A DNA stretch of 38,811 bases from Bacillota bacterium (GTDB taxonomy: Bacteria; Bacillota; Dehalobacteriia; UBA4068), in contig JAFSHU010000002.1 in NCBI GenBank assembly GCA_017440145.1, positions 1 to 38,811 on the forward strand. The letters run 5' to 3'. The translations under genes were made by a program, and so were the position numbers. Shown in pieces: positions 16,968-23,606 of this stretch. The notes under the pieces are model-generated. The model saw nothing but the letters and a program-made list of their open reading frames with translations. It was not told the DNA's origin and did no database searches. Every line of letters begins with the position of its first letter. The first letter of the stretch is position 1.

Positions 16968-18398
16968 TTACAGATCGTAGTAAGCTGCGAATTCTGCGGG
17001 ATGCGGAATCTGTTCGATCTTGCGGCCTTCTGCGCGTTTGCGGTCGATCCAGATTTCGATGAGGCGTTTGGGGAAAACGCCGCCGGCCAGCAGGTATTCA
17101 TGGTCAGCTTCCAGAGCCTGCAGAGCGCCTTCCAGAGTGCTGGGCAGGGACTGGATCTTTGCCAGCTCTTCCTTGGGCAGGGTGAAGAGGTTGAAATCGT
17201 AGGGACCCCAGCCGTTGGCGGAGGGATCGATGCGGTTCTTGATGCCGTCGATACCGGCCATCAGGATGGCGGCATAGGTGAAGTAGGGGTTGCAGGTTGC
17301 ATCCGGGGAACGCAGCTCAAAGCGTTTTTTGCTGGGAGATTTTGCGTAAGCGGGGATGCGGATAACAGCGCTGCGGTTGGAGGTGGCGTAGCCGATGGTT
17401 ACGGGAGCCTCGAAGCCGGGAACCAGACGCTTGTAGGAGTTGGTGGTGGGGTTGGTGAATGCGCAGAGAGAAGGCGCATGTTTCAGCAGACCGCCCATGA
17501 AGAACATAGCGGTTTCGCTCAGACCGGCATAGCCGTTTTCATCGTAGAACAGGGGCTTGCCGTCTTTCATCAGCAGCATATGGACATGCATGCCGTTACC
17601 GGCCTGTGCATAAACGGGTTTGGGCATGAAGGTGGCGGTGCGGCCTTCGCGGACGGCTTCGTTCTTGACCATGTATTTGATGAGCATGGTGGCATCTGCC
17701 ATCTGAGAGAGGGTGCCCAGCTCGACTTCGATCTCCATCTGGCCGGGGTTGCCCACTTCCATATGATGATATTTGATATCCACACCGCGTTCTGCCAATT
17801 TCAGGCAGATGCGGCTGCGCAGATCCTGTGCTACATCCTTGGGTGCGCAGATATGATAACCGTCTTTGCTGCCCACATGATAGCCGTTGTTGGGGCCTTC
17901 AGCGCCGGAATGCCACTGTGCTTCGGTGGAATCCAGCTGATAGAAGGTGTTTTCGGCCTGCACCTGGTAAGCGGCGCGGTCAAATACGTGGAATTCGAAT
18001 TCGGGGCCGATCATCATTTCATCGGCGATGCCGCATTCACGCATATATTCTTCAGCGTGCTTGACCACGTTGCGGGGATACTGATCAAAATCCTTGTTGC
18101 TGGGCTGGGCAATGATCTTCACATCGCCGATCATGGTCAGAGTGGGAACTTCCATGAAGGGGTCAATGGCAGCGCTGCTCAGGTCGGGAATAAAGACCAT
18201 GTCGCTGTTTTCTACGGGTGCATATCCGTAGTTGGAACCATCGAAGCCGATGCCGTATTCCATGGTATCCTCAGTGAACCGCTCGATGGGGATAGTGATG
18301 TGGCGCCAACGGCCATCCAGGTCGGTCATTTTGAAATCGACCATCACGATCTGATTTTCTGCGCAGTATTTTTGTACATCTTCCAAAGTCTTGAACAT
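16968..18398 (-). CDS. glnA: Glutamine synthetase, type I
   Basis: Makes glutamine from glutamate, ammonia and ATP; the main ammonia-assimilation enzyme, and it supplies the glutamine used by GlmS. The 476-residue product has GFDGSNYGYAPVENSDM, the metal-site GPEFEFHVF, the ATP and glutamate region NGMHVHMLLMKDGKP, PTTNSYKRLVPGFEAPV, and the NRSAVIRIP and RFELRSPDATCNPY segments. At the position of the adenylylated Tyr in the NLYDLPPEE motif of enteric enzymes it has NLFTLPKEE with Phe405, so adenylylation control at that site is unlikely. The length is closer to the longer beta subtype than to short Firmicute GSI-alpha. AAGGAGAT precedes the ATG. It forms a single-gene unit. Confidence 0.97.
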   Translation of the reverse strand: MFKTLEDVQKYCAENQIVMVDFKMTDLDGRWRHITIPIERFTEDTMEYGIGFDGSNYGYAPVENSDMVFIPDLSSAAIDPFMEVPTLTMIGDVKIIAQPSNKDFDQYPRNVVKHAEEYMRECGIADEMMIGPEFEFHVFDRAAYQVQAENTFYQLDSTEAQWHSGAEGPNNGYHVGSKDGYHICAPKDVAQDLRSRICLKLAERGVDIKYHHMEVGNPGQMEIEVELGTLSQMADATMLIKYMVKNEAVREGRTATFMPKPVYAQAGNGMHVHMLLMKDGKPLFYDENGYAGLSETAMFFMGGLLKHAPSLCAFTNPTTNSYKRLVPGFEAPVTIGYATSNRSAVIRIPAYAKSPSKKRFELRSPDATCNPYFTYAAILMAGIDGIKNRIDPSANGWGPYDFNLFTLPKEELAKIQSLPSTLEGALQALEADHEYLLAGGVFPKRLIEIWIDRKRAEGRKIEQIPHPAEFAAYYDL

Positions 18399-18447
18399 AG
18401 TGTATCTCCTTCGAAATGCTTATTTTATGAAATGCACCTGTATAATT

Positions 18448-18476
18448 AGAATAGCATTTTTGAAAAAAATTAGCAA
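18448..18476 (-). promoter_or_regulatory. Possible promoter of glnA
   Basis: Minus strand: TTGCTA, 17-bp A/T-rich spacer, TATTCT, about 50 bp before the start codon. No clear GlnR or TnrA box was recognised. Confidence 0.45.
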
Positions 18477-18567
18477 TGGGTTTTCGAAAAATCATATTAT
18501 TAAATTCTATTGAAGAACTATAGGTTTTCCGCTGAGTGAAAAGAGCAACTTGCTGCTTTCAGAAAAG

Positions 18568-18606
18568 AAAAACCCGCTGATGCCCTCTGAGGCGCAGCGG
18601 GTTTTT
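18568..18606 (-). terminator. Terminator after the TetR regulator gene
   Basis: A perfect 12-bp stem (AAAAACCCGCTG and complement) with a second short CCTC/GAGG helix inside. The AAAAA/TTTTT ends make it usable in both directions; it separates the regulator gene from glnA. Confidence 0.88.
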
Positions 18607-18621
18607 GCTGTTGTGGATCGC

Positions 18622-19293
18622 TCAGCGCTCCTGGCCATCCAGCAGGCTGGAGCGCTTGCTGAAGCGCTGGTGATAAGCCGGGGTCAGCAGGCTATCGATA
18701 TAGATCCCGATCATTTTCCGGATATACGCAATAATGTCTGTATTGCCCTGGTTCAGGCACCAATCCATAACCACGCCCTTGGTGATGACGCAGAGATCAT
18801 TGGTGGTATCCTCAACATCCGTATCCAGGGGAATGTAGCCGTTATACTGCGCTGCGATCAGCAGCTCCATGACCAGGGCAGCTGCCTGATCCTGAATTAC
18901 ATCCGCCTGGCCGATCCTGCGGCGGGTGTTCAAATATTGGTTCCTGGAATTATAGAAATTGGAAATATATTCCACACCGGCTTCTTTGAAATAGCCCAGA
19001 TAAATTTCGTATACCCGGAGCAACTCAGCTTTGATGTCACCATCCGCTGCAACTTCCTCCCGGACAGTGTCAATATCGAATACTTTTCGCAGATAGTAGG
19101 AAAGCAGCTCATCTTTACCATTAAAATAATGATAGAAGGTACCAATGGAGATTCCCGCGGTTTCTGCGATATTGCGTACGGTAAGATTTTCGTAAGTATC
19201 TTCCCGCAGCATTTTCATCATGGTTTTATAAATTACTTCCTTCGTCTTGATGTAATTATGGCGGCGTGTGGCACCGCTCGTCTGTTCCGTCAT
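18622..19293 (-). CDS. TetR/AcrR-family transcriptional regulator
   Basis: A 223-residue DNA-binding repressor. Residues about 18-65 form the TetR N-terminal domain: TKEVIYKTMMKMLREDTYENLTVRNIAETAGISIGTFYHYFNGKDELL, with the helix-turn-helix in VRNIAETAGISIGTFYHYF. The C-terminal ligand domain has no recognisable signature, so the inducer is unknown. The start at 19293 has AAAGG 7 bases upstream; the ATG two codons earlier is too close to it. The gene is divergent from an NSS transporter gene, and TetR regulators often control the adjacent divergent transporter, so regulation of that gene is a fair inference. It has its own consensus promoter and terminator. Confidence 0.92.
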   Translation of the reverse strand: MTEQTSGATRRHNYIKTKEVIYKTMMKMLREDTYENLTVRNIAETAGISIGTFYHYFNGKDELLSYYLRKVFDIDTVREEVAADGDIKAELLRVYEIYLGYFKEAGVEYISNFYNSRNQYLNTRRRIGQADVIQDQAAALVMELLIAAQYNGYIPLDTDVEDTTNDLCVITKGVVMDWCLNQGNTDIIAYIRKMIGIYIDSLLTPAYHQRFSKRSSLLDGQER

Positions 19294-19342
19294 ATTCATA
19301 CCTTTCTGTTGCATACTGCAGCCAATAGAGTACTTATCTAAA

Positions 19343-19371
19343 ATTATAGTTGTTTTTTTCTTCGGGGTCAA
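19343..19371 (-). promoter_or_regulatory. Promoter of the TetR regulator gene
   Basis: Minus strand: TTGACC, 17-bp spacer, perfect TATAAT, about 50 bp before the start. No convincing TetR palindrome was found beside it. Confidence 0.78.
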
Positions 19372-19436
19372 TATCCGGGACTGAAAACAAATTTTTCCGC
19401 ATAAAATGAAGAAATGATAGAAAATGTGAGGAGTTT

Positions 19437-20849
19437 ATGGGGAAAGAAGAAAAAACCGCCAATCGTGGCCAGTGGGCCTCTACGCAGGGATTCATCTGGG
19501 CCGCCGCCGGCTCTGCCGTGGGCTTGGGTACCATTTGGAAATTTCCGGGAAAGGCCTATGAGGGGGGTGGCGGTGCGTATTGCCTCGTCTATATTCTTGT
19601 CATTCTGCTGCTGGGTGCCATCGCCATGCTGGGTGAATTTGCTGTCGGCCGGCACAGCCAGCGGAACTGCGTTGCTGCCTTTCATCAGCTAAAAAAAGGC
19701 TGGGGCTGGGTTGGGCTTCTGGGGGTGCTCAGCAGCCTGATCGTAATGTTCTACTATATCGAAGTCGGGGGATGGGTAATCCGCTACATTCTTGCTTACA
19801 TAATGGAACCAAGCCGCGTTTTTGCGGATCCGAATGCCTATTTTGCCGATTTGGTGGGTGGGGATGGCGCCTTCCCCTGGGATGGTGCGGTTCTCTATCC
19901 TTTGATTTTTACTGTGGCAACGGCTCTCATTCTGTCCGGCGGCATCAGCGGAGGAATTGAAAAATTCAATAAGCTGGTCATGCCTCTGCTTCTGGTCGTT
20001 ATGGCGGTATTGGTTTTTGCCACCCTGGCTTTGCCCGGCGCCATGGATGGAATCCGCTTTTTGATAAAAGTGGATTGGTCTACGATCAATTTTGGAACGA
20101 TTCTTTCCGCGCTGGGGCAGTGCTTTTTTTCTCTTTCTTTGGGGATGTCCGTGATGGTCACATATGGCTCGTATTTATCCCGCCAGGAAAACCTGGTGCA
20201 GAACGTATGGGTGATCTGTCTGATCGATACAGTGGTAGCCTTTCTTTCCGGCTTTATTATCATCCCTGCTGTTTTTGCCACACCGAATACGGCCATGGGC
20301 GGCGGGGGAAGCTTTACCTTCACGGCTCTTAGCGGCGTGTTTTCTCTGATGCCCGGCGGCATATATGTGGGCCTGCTGTTTTATCTGCTGCTGCTTTTTG
20401 CTGCGCTGACCTCTTCCGTCTCTTTGGTGGAGGCGATCGTTTCCTACCTGACGGAGGAATGGGGCCTGGGGCGTCGCACGGCGATTTGGAGTATGAGCAC
20501 GCTGATCTTTTTCGTAGGCATGGCCTATACTGTCTCATACAGTGGAGAAAACGCCGGAACTCCCTTGTATCTCTTGTGGTTTGATCGGCGGGGCTTTTAC
20601 CCGGTCACAGCAGCAGCCTTTATTGAGCTTCTGGCGGATCGTCTGATGATCCCCCTGGCAGCCCTGGCTTCCTGCCTTTTCGTGGGCTGGGTCTGGGGAA
20701 CGGATCAGGCCAGGCTGGAAATCGAACAAAACGGACACTTCCCCTTTCGCTGGGGAAAGCTGTGGGCCTTTTTGATCCGCTACCTGGCACCAACTGCGAT
20801 TGGGATGATCCTACTTTGCGGCCTATGGTTCGGCTTCAGTTTGAGCTGA
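19437..20849 (+). CDS. Sodium-dependent transporter, NSS/SNF family
   Basis: A 470-residue integral membrane protein of the neurotransmitter:sodium symporter family, the family of LeuT and MhsT, which take up amino acids or related small molecules with sodium. The hallmark is helix 1, WAAAGSAVGLGTIWKFPGKAYEGGGGAY, with the unwound Gly-Leu-Gly that binds sodium and substrate, followed by LLLGAIAMLGEFAVGRHSQ. Helices run throughout, with about 11 to 12 predicted. Later segments such as TYGSYLSR and FFVGMAYTVSYSG are typical of bacterial members. GAGGAG precedes the ATG. It is divergent from the TetR gene and ends 3 bp from the convergent TSCPD gene. The substrate cannot be told from sequence. 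Confidence 0.93.
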   Translation: MGKEEKTANRGQWASTQGFIWAAAGSAVGLGTIWKFPGKAYEGGGGAYCLVYILVILLLGAIAMLGEFAVGRHSQRNCVAAFHQLKKGWGWVGLLGVLSSLIVMFYYIEVGGWVIRYILAYIMEPSRVFADPNAYFADLVGGDGAFPWDGAVLYPLIFTVATALILSGGISGGIEKFNKLVMPLLLVVMAVLVFATLALPGAMDGIRFLIKVDWSTINFGTILSALGQCFFSLSLGMSVMVTYGSYLSRQENLVQNVWVICLIDTVVAFLSGFIIIPAVFATPNTAMGGGGSFTFTALSGVFSLMPGGIYVGLLFYLLLLFAALTSSVSLVEAIVSYLTEEWGLGRRTAIWSMSTLIFFVGMAYTVSYSGENAGTPLYLLWFDRRGFYPVTAAAFIELLADRLMIPLAALASCLFVGWVWGTDQARLEIEQNGHFPFRWGKLWAFLIRYLAPTAIGMILLCGLWFGFSLS

Positions 20850-20852
20850 AGC

Positions 20853-21119
20853 TCAGTCCTGCTGCTGCATCTTTTCCCAGGCCAGCTCCACTGCCCGGGA
20901 TAACTGGTCGGAGCAGGAGGTACCCTTGCTTCCGCAAAGGATACCACGGCATTTGTGGATCACATCCTGGTAGCTCAGTCCTTCCACCAGGCTGGCGATT
21001 GCTTTCAGGTTGCCGTTGCAGCCGTTGGTGTATTGTACATTGTGGATCATGCCCTGCTCATCCATATCAAAATCGATCACAGTGGAGCAGGTGCCGCTGG
21101 GATAATATGTAAAACGCAT
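20853..21119 (-). CDS. TSCPD domain protein (TIGR03905-like)
   Basis: A complete 88-residue cysteine-containing protein matching the small TSCPD family, known as a stand-alone protein in anaerobes and as a C-terminal domain of class II ribonucleotide reductases. Visible hallmarks are YYPSGTCSTVIDFD, YTNGCNGNLKAIASLVEGL, CRGILCGSKGTSCSDQLSRAVELA. The four spaced cysteines could bind a metal; no function is established for the stand-alone form. GGAGG precedes the ATG. It is convergent with the NSS gene with 3 bp between stops, and a small GAGCT-GA-AGCTC palindrome (20843-20854) spans both stops. A promoter with two TATAAT boxes lies upstream. Confidence 0.9.
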   Translation of the reverse strand: MRFTYYPSGTCSTVIDFDMDEQGMIHNVQYTNGCNGNLKAIASLVEGLSYQDVIHKCRGILCGSKGTSCSDQLSRAVELAWEKMQQQD

Positions 21120-21152
21120 AATGAACCTCCATGATTATTCTTTGTTTAGAAT

Positions 21153-21194
21153 ATTATAGCATGATTATTATAGCATAATTATTGAAGAAATCAA
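21153..21194 (-). promoter_or_regulatory. Promoter of the TSCPD gene, with a tandem duplication of the -10 region
   Basis: On the minus strand a TTGATT (21189-21194), 16-bp spacer and extended -10 TGCTATAAT are present. The -10 block ATTATAGCATRATTATT (plus strand) occurs twice with a 14-bp period (21153-21169, 21167-21183), giving two extended -10 boxes. The rest of the 21120-21351 gap is A/T-rich with no gene seen. Confidence 0.65.
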
Positions 21195-21351
21195 TATACA
21201 GGAGCTTTTTATCAATATATTATGCAAAACCGTGAAGAGAAGGATTTGAAAGAATAGTTGAGGAGTATGCTTCTATAGCTGGGTTTTTCTTTTTCTTTTT
21301 TCGGGATATTCTCAGAGAACATAACAAAAATAAATTATAAAAATAAAAAAG

Positions 21352-21380
21352 ATGACTTTTCTTGTTCTTCGTGGTACAAT
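21352..21380 (+). promoter_or_regulatory. Promoter of the LysR-type regulator gene
   Basis: ATGACT, 17-bp spacer, TACAAT. The -10 box overlaps the 17-bp dyad also found twice before hydC, which suggests autoregulation. Confidence 0.6.
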
Positions 21381-21394
21381 AAATTTACTTTATC
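21378..21394 (+). promoter_or_regulatory. Putative LysR-box operator 1 at the lysR promoter
   Basis: AATAAATTTACTTTATC, identical at 16 of 17 bases to the reverse complement of a site upstream of hydC. It contains ATAAA-N5-TTTAT and so a T-N11-A LysR box. A second inverted repeat, GATAGG-N6-CCTATC (21395-21412), follows directly. Confidence 0.6.
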
Positions 21395-21482
21395 GATAGG
21401 TTTTTGCCTATCATAGAGATTTATGCTTGTGTGGAACGGATTTTCACGGCAGAGAATTTCTCAGTTACGGAAAGGTGTTGCT

Positions 21483-22385
21483 ATGGATTTTCGTCAGTTG
21501 GAAGCTTTTGTTGCTGTAGTGGAGCTGGCCAGTTTCTCCAAGGCTGGAGAAAAACTCTTTCTGACCCAGCCCACGATCAGTTCGCATATTCATTCTTTGG
21601 AAAAAGAACTGGATCAGCCGCTTTTGATCCGGAACAACAAATCCGTTTATGCGAATGAGGCAGGCCACCGCCTGTTTGATTATGCAGTGCGTATGCTGCA
21701 TCTGCGGGAAGAGGCCATCTCAGCCTTGCTGCAAAATGAGATGGATAGCGGGAGCATCAATATCGCAGCTTCTACCATCCCGGCAAAATACGTTTTGCCC
21801 AGGCTGATTTCCGGCTTTCGGCAGAAGCACCCAAAGATCAGCTTCAGCGTATCCCGCTGTGATGCGGAGGGCATCTGCCAAAAAATACTGAGTGATGAAG
21901 TGAATCTTGGTTTTTCCGCCACATTAATTGATAGCGTTCATTGTTATAATTATCCTATCGCAGTGGATGAGCTGGTCGTGATTGCGCCGAATACTGAGTA
22001 TTACCGGAATCTGGGAAAGGAAGGCTTCCCGATGGAAGCCCTGTATACAGAGCCTTTTCTTTGCCGGCAGCTGGGATCGGATACTCGCTATGAGCTGGAA
22101 AATTACCTCCCCAAATCTCCGAATTGGCATCATTTGAATATCGTCGCGGAAATTGGCGATACGGAAATGCTGCTTCGTTCTGTGGAGGAGGGGATGGGGA
22201 TCGCTGCGGTCTCCAAATATGCGGCAGAGGACTTCAGTCGCTTCAATCGGGTGCTGAGCTTTCCGCTGGAAGGGCAGAGCGCCGCCCGGAAATTATATAT
22301 GGTCCGCAGAAAAAAAGCGAGACTTTCGCAATTTGAACGATCTTTTATTGATTATGTACTTGAACATGTCGAAGATTTGGTGTAG
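21483..22385 (+). CDS. LysR-type transcriptional regulator, probable regulator of the hydrogenase operon
   Basis: A 300-residue LTTR. The N-terminal winged helix-turn-helix is MDFRQLEAFVAVVELASFSKAGEKLF followed by LTQPTISSHIHSLEKELDQPLL; the remaining 200 residues form the periplasmic-binding-like effector domain (STIPAKYVLPRLISGFRQKHP, and later SVEEGMGIAAVSKYAAED). It resembles LTTRs annotated as selenium-metabolism-associated, but the effector is unknown. AAAGGTG precedes ATG 21483; an earlier in-frame ATG at 21423 would add an unrelated 20-residue leader. A terminator follows the gene. The same 17-bp dyad lies over its own promoter and over the hydCBA promoter downstream, so it probably controls both. 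Confidence 0.93.
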   Translation: MDFRQLEAFVAVVELASFSKAGEKLFLTQPTISSHIHSLEKELDQPLLIRNNKSVYANEAGHRLFDYAVRMLHLREEAISALLQNEMDSGSINIAASTIPAKYVLPRLISGFRQKHPKISFSVSRCDAEGICQKILSDEVNLGFSATLIDSVHCYNYPIAVDELVVIAPNTEYYRNLGKEGFPMEALYTEPFLCRQLGSDTRYELENYLPKSPNWHHLNIVAEIGDTEMLLRSVEEGMGIAAVSKYAAEDFSRFNRVLSFPLEGQSAARKLYMVRRKKARLSQFERSFIDYVLEHVEDLV

Positions 22386-22469
22386 AATATAGCTGTATCA
22401 TCAAGTTATCAAAAGGTTGGTCAGAACTTTGCGCCCACGAAAAGCAGACAATCAAATTTTTGCATTGGA

Positions 22470-22512
22470 AACCGCTCTTTATAGAAAGAATCTATAGGGG
22501 CGGTTCTTTTTT
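22470..22512 (+). terminator. Terminator after the LysR-type regulator gene
   Basis: AACCGC pairs with GCGGTT and TATAGA with TCTATA in one interrupted stem with a 5-nt loop, followed by CTTTTTT. Confidence 0.85.
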
Positions 22513-22513
22513 G

Positions 22514-22542
22514 TATCAATATCGATATTATCGATATTGATA
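22514..22542. repeat. Perfect 29-bp palindrome next to the lysR terminator
   Basis: TATCAATATCGATA, one central T, then its exact complement TATCGATATTGATA. It begins at the end of the terminator T-run and carries two ATCGAT cores. It could be an operator or, followed by CTCTTTT, a second weak terminator. Confidence 0.8.
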
Positions 22543-22768
22543 CTCTTTTGAAGCTGGCTATGTCTTGCGGCCATGTTTTCCATGTGTCAAAATAAAGAAG
22601 ACCTGTAAAACTGGGGCGCTGAACGCATAATTATTGCTTTGTTCTGTTTTTATTCAGATCGACAAATTGGATGGATTTGGGTATTTCCCTCTTGTTATAT
22701 GCGTCTAACGGCAGATTTGTCTGACTGCCACTCTGCAGCTGGAAATTTTTAAAAAATTGAATTATGCT

Positions 22769-22797
22769 TTGACAATGAATATATTGTATGATAAAGT
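22769..22797 (+). promoter_or_regulatory. Probable promoter of the hydCBA operon
   Basis: Perfect -35 TTGACA, 17-bp spacer, -10 TAAAGT (4 of 6). The -10 lies inside the first GATAAA-N5-TTTATC operator, so the bound regulator would touch the polymerase site. Confidence 0.55.
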
Positions 22798-22836
22798 AAA
22801 TTTATCATAGAAAAAATCGGATAAAGCAAATTTATC
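22790..22836 (+). promoter_or_regulatory. Two LysR-box operators upstream of hydC
   Basis: GATAAAGTAAATTTATC (22790-22806) and GATAAAGCAAATTTATC (22820-22836) differ at one base and start 30 bp apart, close to three helical turns, so two dimers could lie on the same DNA face. The third copy is at the lysR promoter. Confidence 0.65.
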
Positions 22837-22921
22837 GTTGTTTTTCCCCGATCAAAATGTTCTGTGTGCATGAAGTTCTGTTGGATCGCCCTTGTTCGGG
22901 CCTTTGTATCGGTTTCATTGT

Positions 22922-22976
22922 TTTGTGTTCCTTTGCTTTCATTGGCCGCTTGCTTCTAAGCCGGCGGGAACACAAA
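22922..22976 (+). ncRNA. Structured leader hairpin of the hydCBA transcript
   Basis: A perfect 10-bp stem (TTTGTGTTCC at 22922-22931 with GGAACACAAA at 22967-22976) encloses a second helix GCC-GCTT/AAGC-GGC with one bulged base. No U-tract follows, so it is not a terminator. It matches no riboswitch I recognise. Confidence 0.45.
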
Positions 22977-23089
22977 TATTATTTATAGAAAGTTTTTATT
23001 TTGAAAGAAAGCTAGTTTTCTCTGTTGCATGCAAATCAGCTGCAGCAGAAAGGTTTAAACAAACTGGGCAAAATCTAGGGAGGTAAAAA

Positions 23090-23590
23090 ATGAGCGAACA
23101 CACTGATTGCTGCTTCTGTGCTGCCAACATGGACGAGCAGGCCAAGTACGAGCAGATCGCACAAGTGATCGATACGTACAAAGAAAAAGAGGGTAGCCTG
23201 ATCATGGTGCTGCACTCTGCACAGCAGATCTACGGCTACCTGCCGCTGGAACTGCAGAAATTTATTGCTGACCGGATGGGGCTTCCCCTTTCTGAAGTTT
23301 ATGGCGTTGTCAGCTTCTATTCCTTCTTCTCCATGACTGAGAGAGGCAGACATACCATCCGCATCTGCCTGGGTACTGCTTGCTACGTACGCGGCGGTAA
23401 AAAGCTGGTGGATGCTCTGGAAGAAAAACTCCAGGTGAAGGTCGGCGGCGTTACCGCAGATAAGAAATTCACCCTGGAAGTGGCTCGCTGCATCGGTGCT
23501 TGCGGCCTGGCTCCTGCAATCATGGTGGACAATGACGTTTATAAAACGATGAGCCCTGCTACTTTGGACAGCATGCTCAATCAGTATTAA
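23090..23590 (+). CDS. hydC: Electron-bifurcating [FeFe] hydrogenase, gamma subunit (NuoE-like)
   Basis: A 166-residue thioredoxin-like [2Fe-2S] subunit of the cytosolic trimeric hydrogenase. Known enzymes couple NADH and reduced ferredoxin oxidation to hydrogen formation, or use NADP. The cluster ligands are Cys93, Cys98, Cys134 and Cys138 (CLGTACYVRGG and CIGACGLAP), the classical NuoE spacing; MVLHSAQQIYGYLP and GVVSFYSFF precede them. The N-terminus has an extra Cys cluster, CCFC (residues 7-10), that is not part of the usual site and may be incidental. AGGGAGGT lies upstream. It is the first of three tightly spaced genes. Confidence 0.94.
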   Translation: MSEHTDCCFCAANMDEQAKYEQIAQVIDTYKEKEGSLIMVLHSAQQIYGYLPLELQKFIADRMGLPLSEVYGVVSFYSFFSMTERGRHTIRICLGTACYVRGGKKLVDALEEKLQVKVGGVTADKKFTLEVARCIGACGLAPAIMVDNDVYKTMSPATLDSMLNQY

Positions 23591-23606
23591 ACAGGAGGTG
23601 GAAAAT

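Larger units (their letters stand above)
22543..23089. other. Long non-coding regulatory region before the hydrogenase operon
   Basis: No credible gene. It contains a plain A/T-rich stretch up to about 22765, then the hydCBA promoter, two operator copies, and a leader of about 285 nt with a stable hairpin and an AGGGAGGT ribosome binding site at 23079-23086. Confidence 0.6.
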
